From an uncultured bacterium (GTDB lineage: Bacteria; Verrucomicrobiota; Kiritimatiellia; RFP12; UBA1067): a stretch of DNA of 64,000 nucleotides. The stretch is taken from contig CADCCQ010000003.1 in assembly GCA_902799955.1 (NCBI GenBank), positions 1-64,000 on the forward strand, written 5' to 3'. The notes beneath the pieces are model-generated. The model was not told the origin of the DNA, did not search any database, and was given only the letters and a program-made list of their open reading frames with translations. Positions 6,973 through 13,938 of the stretch are shown here, piece by piece (positions within the stretch are counted from its first letter, which is position 1; each line of letters opens with the position of its first letter). Made by a program: the position numbers and the translations under genes.

Positions 6973-9693
6973 ATGAAAAACAACATCCTCCCAATATGCG
7001 TTTCCGCAGTCGCCGTCGCACAGATCGCCGCGGCGCAGAGCAAGATGACCATCCCCGCGCCGTTGCCGCCGCTGCCGCCGCCTGGCATCCGCGTCGTCGA
7101 CCTGCGCTCGGACGAAAAGCCCGTCGAGGTGGCGAAGGCCGAGTCCGTCGTCGAGGAGAACGCCCTCTTCCGGAGGACGAAGGCGACGTTCACATTCACA
7201 AACCCCAACGCGCGCGCGATGTCCGGCGAGTTCGAGTTCCCGATTCCGGAGGGAGCGTTCGTCTGCGGCTATTCGCTCGAGGTGAACGGCGAGATGGTGC
7301 CTGGCGTCGTCTGCGAGAAGGAGAAGGCGCGCGTCGCGTTCGAGAACGAGACCCGCAAGGGCGTCGACCCGGGAATCGTCGAGCAGGTGAAGGGCAACAT
7401 CTGGCGTACGCGCATCTTCCCGCTGAACCCCAAGACGCCGCGCAAGGCCGAGGTGGAGTACATCGCGCCGAAGTCCACGGACAACGCGCCCAACGCGATC
7501 TACGAACGCGACGGCGACGACGTGTTCGCCGCGTACGTCGGGATGGTGAAGGCGAAGAGCACAAGGGACGTGATCGCGTCGTTCACGAAGGGCACGATCC
7601 TCTGGGACGCCAGCCTGAGCGCAAAGCCCTTCGCCGCCGCGTGGCGCAAGAAGCTCGAGGCCCTGCCCGAGAAGGGCGAGTGGGCGCTTGTCGTGTTCTG
7701 CAACAGCTCGACGGCATACGCAAAGACCTACGGCTTCACGAAGGAGTCGCTGCTGAAGAAGATAGACGAGATTGTATACGACGGCGGAACGGACATCGCC
7801 GACGCGCTGGGATGCCTTTCGAACTCGGCGGACTTCCCGCGTCCGGCTCTCCTCTTCACGGACGAGATCGACACGCTCGGCCTTGACGCGCCCAAGTACG
7901 AAGAGATGCCGGGCGTGACGGTGGCGAGCCGCGACGACGCGCCCGCTCGCCCCGTGGAGGTCCGCAAGCTCGCGAAGGACGAGAAGATCCCGGATGGCGC
8001 CACGGCGAAGGAGTCGCGCCTGCTCGCGACTGTGTGGGCGTCGCGGCGGATGCAGGACCTCGCGTCGCAGGCGGATTCCCGCAAGGACGAATTCCTCGCG
8101 CTCGGCCGCAAGTACGGCGTCGCCGGGCCCGGCCTTTCGCTCATCGTCCTTGAACGTCTCGACCAGTGGCTTCAGTACAAGATCGAGCCGCCGGAGTCGC
8201 TGAGCATCCACGCGGAGTGGGTGAAGCGCCGCGCGGCGGACGACGATCCCATTGCCGCGAAGAAGGCGAAGGCCGAGCACGAGCAGATGCTTCTCAAGTA
8301 CTGGGAAGAGCGCGTGAAGTGGTGGAACGCCCCCAAGCCGCCGAGACGTACCCCGAAGAGTGGAGTCTTCGACAGCGTCGGCTCGGTGAGCCCCGAAAGA
8401 AGTGCGTCGCGCAACGAGATGCGGCGTGAAAACCGCGCCGCCCGTGCAATGGCGCGTAGCGCGGCCACGGAGGATGTCATGGAGGAGATACCCGCCGCGC
8501 CCATGCAGTCCGCGATGGCTCCGTCCGGAATGCGCTATCTTTCAACAAGTGAACGTGCGGTGAGTGGCGCAAAGGCAAGGGCTGCCGCGCCCGGCGCCGC
8601 CGGATCCGGCGCGGCTCCCACGGTGACGCTCAAGGCGTGGGATCCGAAGACGCCGTACATCGACGCGCTCAAGGCCGCGCCGAAGGGCGAAGCGTACAAG
8701 GTGTATCTCAAGGAACGCGAGCAGTACGCGTCTTCGCCTGCATTTTTCCTCGACTGCGCCGGTTGGTTCTTCAAACAGGGCGACGCGCCTCGCGCGAGGC
8801 GAATCCTCTCCAACCTCGCCGAGTTCAAGCTTGAGGATGCCGCGCTATGGCGTACGATGGGCTGGCGCGCCCGTGAGGCCGGAAGCTACGACATCGCCGT
8901 GCTTGCATTCCGCAAGGTGCTGAAATTGCGCGGCGAGGAGGCGCAGAGCCGCCGCGACCTCGCTCTCGTCTTGATGGAGAGCGGCAAGGCGCATGTCTGC
9001 GACGGCGACTGGGAGCGCGTGAAGAAGTCGGACGAGCAGCTGATTGCGCTGCGCAACTGCAACGATCCAGCCGACACCCTGGAAAGCCGCCTGAAGGCAA
9101 GGCTTGAAGTCGCCCGCAGGGAACTCGAGGAGGCGATGAAGCTCTTTGCCGACGCGGCGTTCAACGTGCGCGCACGGCGCAGCGGGCGGCGCGGCAACGA
9201 CTTCCAGGTCTCCGTTATCGCGCTTGAGGAGCTGAACGGACTCATCTCCTGGGTGAACGACGTGAAGTGGCCCGACGGCAAGAAGCCGGCGATCCCGGAG
9301 TTCGACTCCGCCTACCGCCGCGACCTCCCCGTCAAGCTCCGCATCGTGATGAGCTGGGATGCCGACCAGACGGACATCGACCTACACGTCCTCGAACCCA
9401 ACGGAGAGGAGTGCTACTACGGACACCGCCGCACCGCCGAGGGCGGATTCGTCTCCGAGGACGTCACCACCGGCTACGGCCCGGAGGAATACCTCAAGAA
9501 GGAGCTTGAGGCAGGCGTCTACAAGGTGCTCTCCAACTACTTCGCCTCGCACCAGACCGCGCTCACGGGCGCGACTACTGTGACCGCGACTGTCTATACC
9601 GACTGGGGCACGGCGCAGGAGAAGCGCCAGGTTCTGACGCTCCGCCTCGAAAAGCCCAAGTCCAAGCACCTCATCGGAGAAGTCAAGCTGTAA
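6973..9693 (+). CDS. Secreted VIT-domain / DUF2135 protein
   Basis: 906 residues from the ATG that starts the signal peptide MKNNILPICVSAVAVAQIAAA. A Pro-rich linker leads to a vault/inter-alpha-trypsin (VIT) domain (about 30-160, with FEFPIPEGAFVCGYSLEVNGE and the KEKARVAFENETRKGVDPGIVEQ segment). A degenerate VWA-like region follows, then TPR-like helices (about 570-690). The C-terminal DUF2135 domain (about 785-890) contains MSWDADQTDIDLHVLEPNGE and an EAGVYKVLSNYF strand. VIT proteins of this architecture are extracellular or periplasmic; the function is unknown. The gene stands alone between divergent argJ and convergent ispH. Confidence 0.85.
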   Translation: MKNNILPICVSAVAVAQIAAAQSKMTIPAPLPPLPPPGIRVVDLRSDEKPVEVAKAESVVEENALFRRTKATFTFTNPNARAMSGEFEFPIPEGAFVCGYSLEVNGEMVPGVVCEKEKARVAFENETRKGVDPGIVEQVKGNIWRTRIFPLNPKTPRKAEVEYIAPKSTDNAPNAIYERDGDDVFAAYVGMVKAKSTRDVIASFTKGTILWDASLSAKPFAAAWRKKLEALPEKGEWALVVFCNSSTAYAKTYGFTKESLLKKIDEIVYDGGTDIADALGCLSNSADFPRPALLFTDEIDTLGLDAPKYEEMPGVTVASRDDAPARPVEVRKLAKDEKIPDGATAKESRLLATVWASRRMQDLASQADSRKDEFLALGRKYGVAGPGLSLIVLERLDQWLQYKIEPPESLSIHAEWVKRRAADDDPIAAKKAKAEHEQMLLKYWEERVKWWNAPKPPRRTPKSGVFDSVGSVSPERSASRNEMRRENRAARAMARSAATEDVMEEIPAAPMQSAMAPSGMRYLSTSERAVSGAKARAAAPGAAGSGAAPTVTLKAWDPKTPYIDALKAAPKGEAYKVYLKEREQYASSPAFFLDCAGWFFKQGDAPRARRILSNLAEFKLEDAALWRTMGWRAREAGSYDIAVLAFRKVLKLRGEEAQSRRDLALVLMESGKAHVCDGDWERVKKSDEQLIALRNCNDPADTLESRLKARLEVARRELEEAMKLFADAAFNVRARRSGRRGNDFQVSVIALEELNGLISWVNDVKWPDGKKPAIPEFDSAYRRDLPVKLRIVMSWDADQTDIDLHVLEPNGEECYYGHRRTAEGGFVSEDVTTGYGPEEYLKKELEAGVYKVLSNYFASHQTALTGATTVTATVYTDWGTAQEKRQVLTLRLEKPKSKHLIGEVKL

Positions 9694-9716
9694 AGAACGT
9701 AATGTGAACTGAATTC

Positions 9717-9747
9717 ATTTTACACTTTACACTTTACATTTTACACT
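9717..9747. repeat. TTTACACT repeat island encoding the IspH C-terminus
   Basis: Short units of the type TTTACACTTTACATTTTACA fill the end of the VIT/ispH gap and run into ispH. The last codons and stop of ispH (SVKCKV-stop) are read from this repeat. Similar islands are at 16287-16327, 31370-31412 and 53565-53600. Confidence 0.75.
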
Positions 9748-10566
9748 CGCAACCGCTTCCTCCAGAAATGACTCCGGAGTGGAGGCGCCGCTGGTGATGC
9801 CGAGGTCGGCGACGCCGGAGAAGTCAATCGCGCGGAGTTCGTCCATCGAACCCGCGCGAAAGACTTTCCCGGCTCGAGAGACTTCGCAGAGGCGCGACGT
9901 GTTGGACGACGTCGCGCTGCCCAAGACGAGAAGGGCGTCGCCGTCGAACGCCTTCACTGCGTCCTGCCGTTCCTTCGTCGCGTTGCACACCTCCGCCAGC
10001 GTCTCCACCTCGAAACGCGAGGAGAGCGCGGCGACGATCTCCTTCACGTCGTCCGCGTTCATCGTCGTCTGGCTGACGACGCCGAGGCGGCGCGGGGCAT
10101 CCGGCGGAAGCGAGAGCCGCCTTGCGTCGTCCACTGATCCGACGACCGCGGCGTCCGGCGCCTCGCCGAGGATTCCCTGGACCTCCGCGTGGGAGCGCTT
10201 GCCGATTATCACGACGGAGAGCCCGCTTTCGCGGAACGCGCGCGCCGCCCTGTGCACCCTCATCACGAAAGGGCACGTCGCGTCGATGAGCTTCATACCT
10301 CGTGCCAGCGCCTCGTCGCGGACGGATGGCGCCACGCCGTGCGCGGAGAAGAGGAGAGTCGCACCATCTGGGACTTCAGAAAGGTCATCCACGAAGACGA
10401 AGCCGCGCCGCCGCAGGTCGGCGACGACGAGTTCGTTGTGCACAAGTTCGTGGAGACAGTAGATCGGCGACTCTGGGGATGCTTCCTCCGCGGCGGAGAC
10501 CGCCTTGCGCAGGGCGCCGGCGACGCCGGCGCAGAAGCCGTGCGGCTCCAGTACGGTGATGGTCAC
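9727..10566 (-). CDS. ispH: 4-hydroxy-3-methylbut-2-enyl diphosphate reductase
   Basis: 279 residues. It is the last enzyme of the MEP isoprenoid pathway, a [4Fe-4S] reductase producing IPP and DMAPP. The three cluster cysteines are Cys12 (HGFCAGV), Cys98 (DATCPF) and Cys194 (EVCNAT); HELVHN, SAHGV, SQTTMN and TSGASTPE are also present. The start is GTG at 10566, overlapping the mazG stop as GTGA. The tail VKCKV comes from an intergenic repeat rather than family sequence. Confidence 0.95.
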   Translation of the reverse strand: MTITVLEPHGFCAGVAGALRKAVSAAEEASPESPIYCLHELVHNELVVADLRRRGFVFVDDLSEVPDGATLLFSAHGVAPSVRDEALARGMKLIDATCPFVMRVHRAARAFRESGLSVVIIGKRSHAEVQGILGEAPDAAVVGSVDDARRLSLPPDAPRRLGVVSQTTMNADDVKEIVAALSSRFEVETLAEVCNATKERQDAVKAFDGDALLVLGSATSSNTSRLCEVSRAGKVFRAGSMDELRAIDFSGVADLGITSGASTPESFLEEAVASVKCKV

Positions 10567-11372
10567 GCCTGCTGGCCTTCCCCGGCCTTGGCCTTGTCCC
10601 AGAGCGCGTCCATCTCTTCGAGCGTCATGTCCTTCAGCGAGCGGCCGGCGTCCTTCGCCGCCGCCTCGACCGCGCGGAAGCGGCGCGAGAACCTCGACGT
10701 CGTGAGCTCAAGCGCGCTCTCCGCGTCAACCCCGAGATGGCGGGCGAGGTTGGTGACCGCGAAGATCAAGTCGCCTAGCTCCTCCTTCACGCGCACGGAG
10801 TCGGCCGGCTTCTTGCTCGCCCTGGCGGCGATTTCGGCGTCCAGCTCGCCAAGCTCCTCCGCGATCTTCTCGCGGGGGCCGTTGGCGTCCGGCCAGTCGA
10901 ACCCGACGCGCGCGGCCTTCTCCTGGGTGCGCTGGGCCTTGAGGAGACCGGGAAGGGCGGCGGGCACTCCGTCTAGCGCGGAGTGCCGCGTCTCCTTCTT
11001 GTGCTCCATCTGCTTGATCTGCTCCCAGTTCCTGAGGACGGTCGCGGAGTCGTCCGCCTTGACGTCCCCGAAGACGTGGGGATGGCGGTGGACGAGCTTG
11101 TCGGAAATTGCGTTGGCGACGTCGTCGAACGTGAAGCGGCCCTCCTGCTCGGCCATGACAGCCTGGAACATCACCTGGAGGAGGACGTCGCCCAGCTCCT
11201 CGATGTAGTTGGCCTTGTCGTCGGGGCGGTCCATCGCCGCCAGGAGCTCGTGCGTCTCCTCGAGGAGGCAGGGCTTGAGCGACTCAAGAGTCTGCTCGCG
11301 GTCCCAGGGGCAGCCCCTCTCGGGGTCCCTGAGCCGCGTCATTATCTCGTGGAGCCGCTCTATGCCGGTCAC
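10563..11372 (-). CDS. mazG: Nucleoside triphosphate pyrophosphohydrolase MazG
   Basis: 269 residues with two tandem MazG domains, as in the E. coli-type enzyme. The first has CPWDREQT, EETHE and EELGDVLLQV; the second has EELGELDAE and VKEELGDLIFAVTNLARHLG. The acidic EExxE/ExxD residues bind Mg2+ for hydrolysis of NTPs to NMP and PPi (house cleaning). The start is GTG, one base after the stop of the upstream HAD-like gene, and it is coupled to ispH downstream. Confidence 0.93.
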   Translation of the reverse strand: MTGIERLHEIMTRLRDPERGCPWDREQTLESLKPCLLEETHELLAAMDRPDDKANYIEELGDVLLQVMFQAVMAEQEGRFTFDDVANAISDKLVHRHPHVFGDVKADDSATVLRNWEQIKQMEHKKETRHSALDGVPAALPGLLKAQRTQEKAARVGFDWPDANGPREKIAEELGELDAEIAARASKKPADSVRVKEELGDLIFAVTNLARHLGVDAESALELTTSRFSRRFRAVEAAAKDAGRSLKDMTLEEMDALWDKAKAGEGQQA

Positions 11373-11373
11373 T

Positions 11374-12048
11374 TCAGGCGATCCTCAGTATGGAGAGGAT
11401 GATCTTGGCGGCGTCGGCGTCAAGCGCCTTGACCGCCTCGTCGGTCCCTCCGAAGTCCTGGTAGGCGACGTTGTCCCTGATGACGGCGATGCTGGGCATC
11501 CCGGCGAGAAGGGCGCTCTTGACGCCGAAGCCGGAGCCGGTGACGGCGACGGCGGCGACGTTCTTCAGCCCGTTCTGCACGCAGGCCCTGCGCCAGGCGT
11601 CCCACTTGATGCTTCCGTAGGTCTGGGAGACCTCCTGGAAGAGGACGACGTTCTCGGAGAGCAGCCCCTCGAACATGGGGGCGACGGCCTCGACGTTGGC
11701 CCTGGTGGCGATGACGACCTTGACGTTGTTCTCCGCGAGCGTCTTCACGAACGCGGAGAACGCCGGCGTGAGCGCCTTGGGGATCTCCTTTGCGACGGCG
11801 GCCGCGAAGGCCTCCGACAGGTCCTTGGCGGCCTTCGCGGCGGTCTTCTTCGTCTTGACCACTGCGAAGTACTCCGCCAGTCCGCCCTGGTAGTTGCCCC
11901 CGGCGAGGTACTGCGCCTCAACCCTGCGGTTGAAGGGCACCTCGATGCCCGTGAGGAGCTGCTCTGTCGTTTTGTAGAGCAGCTCCGCCCCGTCCATTGC
12001 CGCGAAGTCGAATTCGACGACTACGCCCTTCTTGACTTCTTCGCCCAT
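11374..12048 (-). CDS. HAD-like protein with degenerate catalytic motif
   Basis: 224 residues of alpha/beta sequence resembling the HAD superfamily. A hydrophobic strand and VEFDFAAMDGAELL stand where motif I (DxDGT) should be. VVIATRAN resembles motif II, and VKSALLAGMPSIAVIRDNVAYQDFGG resembles the motif III/IV region of phosphoglucomutase-like HADs. The second motif I aspartate appears to be Ala, so phosphatase activity may be lost. It lies 22 nt after pfp and 1 nt before mazG, so it is probably cotranscribed with both. The family is inferred from pattern only. Confidence 0.6.
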   Translation of the reverse strand: MGEEVKKGVVVEFDFAAMDGAELLYKTTEQLLTGIEVPFNRRVEAQYLAGGNYQGGLAEYFAVVKTKKTAAKAAKDLSEAFAAAVAKEIPKALTPAFSAFVKTLAENNVKVVIATRANVEAVAPMFEGLLSENVVLFQEVSQTYGSIKWDAWRRACVQNGLKNVAAVAVTGSGFGVKSALLAGMPSIAVIRDNVAYQDFGGTDEAVKALDADAAKIILSILRIA

Positions 12049-12070
12049 CTTTCCCTCACTTTACCGTGCG

Positions 12071-13303
12071 TTACTTTACCGTGCGCTTCTTGCGCGGCTT
12101 CGGCTGGCCGATCTCGGCGAGCATCTTGCGGAAGGATCCCTTCCTGACGTTGAACGGCTTGCCGCCCTTGATGCGGGTGAACTCGCATGCGTGGACGAGC
12201 GCGCCCTTGTCCTCGTCGGGCCCGACGACGCCGCTTTCGCCCGCGAGCGCGCACTCGACCGCCTTGCGCGCGCACTTCTCAATGAGCTTCAGGTCCTTCT
12301 TGCAGGGCGCGGCGGAGCGCGCGAAGTAGCCGGACTTGAACACCTGGACCTTCTCCGCGCCGAGGAGCTCGCCGAAGCGCCTGCCGACGTACTGGCCGAC
12401 GTTGACCTTGTCGAGCCTCGGGTGGCCGAACGCGTCGCGCGGAACAGTTTCGCCGCGCTTCGCCATCTCCTTGATGATGTCCGCCACGCCCGCGCCCTCG
12501 GAGACGAAGATGTTCACGCAGTCGTACTTCTCCATGATCGGCCTGAGGCGCTCGGCCTCAGCCTTGAAGTTGATGCGGCACTCAGGCACGTAGACAGCGT
12601 GGACGTCCTGGCGTTCCCTGGTGAGGTTGAACCCGGGCAGGAACTTCATTGTCTTGAGCATCTTGCGGTAGTACTGCGCCGTCTTGTAGGTGAGCCATCC
12701 GCAGTTGCGCCCCATCACCTCGTGGATCGTGAGCGCGCGCGGGTTGGCGCTGCTCTCCTTGACCACGTTCGCGAAGAACCTCGCGCCTTCCTCCGCCGCC
12801 GTCCAGGCGCCGAGGGACTGCTTGATGGGATAGACGTCGTTGTCGATCGTCTTGGGGAGGCCGACGACGATCAGCGGGTAGTTGTTCTTCGCGAGGTACG
12901 CCGCGAGGTCCGCCGCCGTCGTGTTGGTGTCGTCGCCGCCGATGGTGTGGAGCACGTCGACGCCGTCCTTGACGAGCTGGTCCGCCGCGACCTTCAGGGG
13001 GTCCTCGCCCTCCTTGACGAGCCCGCGCTTCACGCAGTCGGCCACGTTCGTGAGCTTCACGCGGCTGTTGCCGATCGGCGAGCCGCCGTGTATCGTGAGC
13101 ACGAGGGCGTTCTTGCGGACTTCGTCCGTGACCGGAATCGACTCTCCCTTCAGAAGCCCCATGTAGCCGTTGATGTATCCGATCATCTGAACGTTGGGGG
13201 CCTTCTTCGTGTATTCGTCAATCAGATAGCCGATTGAGGAGCTGAGGCACGGCGCAAGCCCGCCCGCAGTCAAAAATGCAACCTTCTTTACTTCCTTTGC
13301 CAT
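12071..13303 (-). CDS. pfp: Pyrophosphate-type 6-phosphofructokinase
   Basis: 410 residues of the PFK family, catalysing fructose 6-phosphate to fructose 1,6-bisphosphate. The phosphoryl-donor loop reads GGDDTNTT (122-129). Asp instead of Gly after GGD is the hallmark of PPi-dependent enzymes. The catalytic PKTIDND (150-156) and MGRNCGWLTYKTA are present, and the C-terminus is very basic (PKPRKKRTVK). PPi use would make glycolysis reversible and save ATP, which fits fermentation. The 5' leader (13304-13398) is purine-rich on the mRNA strand; no clear promoter was seen. Confidence 0.9.
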   Translation of the reverse strand: MAKEVKKVAFLTAGGLAPCLSSSIGYLIDEYTKKAPNVQMIGYINGYMGLLKGESIPVTDEVRKNALVLTIHGGSPIGNSRVKLTNVADCVKRGLVKEGEDPLKVAADQLVKDGVDVLHTIGGDDTNTTAADLAAYLAKNNYPLIVVGLPKTIDNDVYPIKQSLGAWTAAEEGARFFANVVKESSANPRALTIHEVMGRNCGWLTYKTAQYYRKMLKTMKFLPGFNLTRERQDVHAVYVPECRINFKAEAERLRPIMEKYDCVNIFVSEGAGVADIIKEMAKRGETVPRDAFGHPRLDKVNVGQYVGRRFGELLGAEKVQVFKSGYFARSAAPCKKDLKLIEKCARKAVECALAGESGVVGPDEDKGALVHACEFTRIKGGKPFNVRKGSFRKMLAEIGQPKPRKKRTVK

Positions 13304-13398
13304 TTCGTTTACCTTCCGTTTCTTCCTGTTTCTCTTGTTCTATGGTTTCCTTGTTTTTTGTGTTTGTCTTTTTCCTTCTGCAATCATAGTAGCCGATG

Positions 13399-13860
13399 CT
13401 AGAGCTGCTTCAGAACGTTCGCCATCTCCACGGCCGCCTGCATCGCGGCGAAGCCCTTGTTGCCCTGCTTGGTGCCGCAGCGCTCCACGGCCTGCTCCAG
13501 GTTCTCCGCGGCGACCACGCCGTCGATTACCGGCACGCCCGTCTTGAGCGAGATCTTGCTGAATGCCTCAGAGGTCGCCGTGTTTATCAGCGTGGCGTGG
13601 GGCGTCGCGCCCTGCACCACCGCGCCAAGGCACACCACGGCGTCAACGTTGCCGGCCTTCGCGAGCGCGTTCGCCGCGACGGGCAGCTCGTATGCGCCGG
13701 GCACGCGCACGAGCGTCAGGTCGTCCTGGTTTCCGCCCATGCGCGTGAACGCGTCGACGGCCCCCTTGACGAGCTGTTCCGTGAGGAAACTGTTGAAACG
13801 GCTGACGACGAGCGCGATCTTCTGTCCGCTCGCCAGCAGCTGACCCCCTATCTCCTTCAT
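13399..13860 (-). CDS. ribH: 6,7-dimethyl-8-ribityllumazine synthase
   Basis: About 153 residues from the ATG at 13860. An ATG three codons upstream (13869) lies directly against the GAGAGG ribosome site, so the second ATG spaces better. It condenses ribityl-aminouracil with dihydroxybutanone phosphate in riboflavin synthesis. Motifs: SRFN, VPGAYELP, CLGAVVQGATPHA with the general-acid His, and RCGTKQGNKG. No other rib genes are nearby. A strong promoter is at 13900-13928. Confidence 0.93.
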   Translation of the reverse strand: MKEIGGQLLASGQKIALVVSRFNSFLTEQLVKGAVDAFTRMGGNQDDLTLVRVPGAYELPVAANALAKAGNVDAVVCLGAVVQGATPHATLINTATSEAFSKISLKTGVPVIDGVVAAENLEQAVERCGTKQGNKGFAAMQAAVEMANVLKQL

Positions 13861-13899
13861 CTCTTGCATCCTCTCATTTGCTTTTTAGAATTGCCTATT

Positions 13900-13928
13900 A
13901 TATTATCAAAAATCGCCGTGGATGTCAA
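13900..13928 (-). promoter_or_regulatory. ribH promoter
   Basis: Minus strand consensus TTGACA (13928-13923), 17-bp spacer, TAATAT (13905-13900). Confidence 0.7.
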
Positions 13929-13938
13929 GCAAACACAG

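Noticed and set aside
6916..8280. A 454-codon minus-strand frame opposite the VIT-domain gene
   Set aside because: Low-complexity Arg/Leu/Val shadow; the plus-strand protein has recognised domains and a promoter.
13860..13869. First ATG of ribH (13869)
   Set aside because: It abuts the GAGAGG site with no spacing; the ATG at 13860 has proper spacing, though the choice is not certain.
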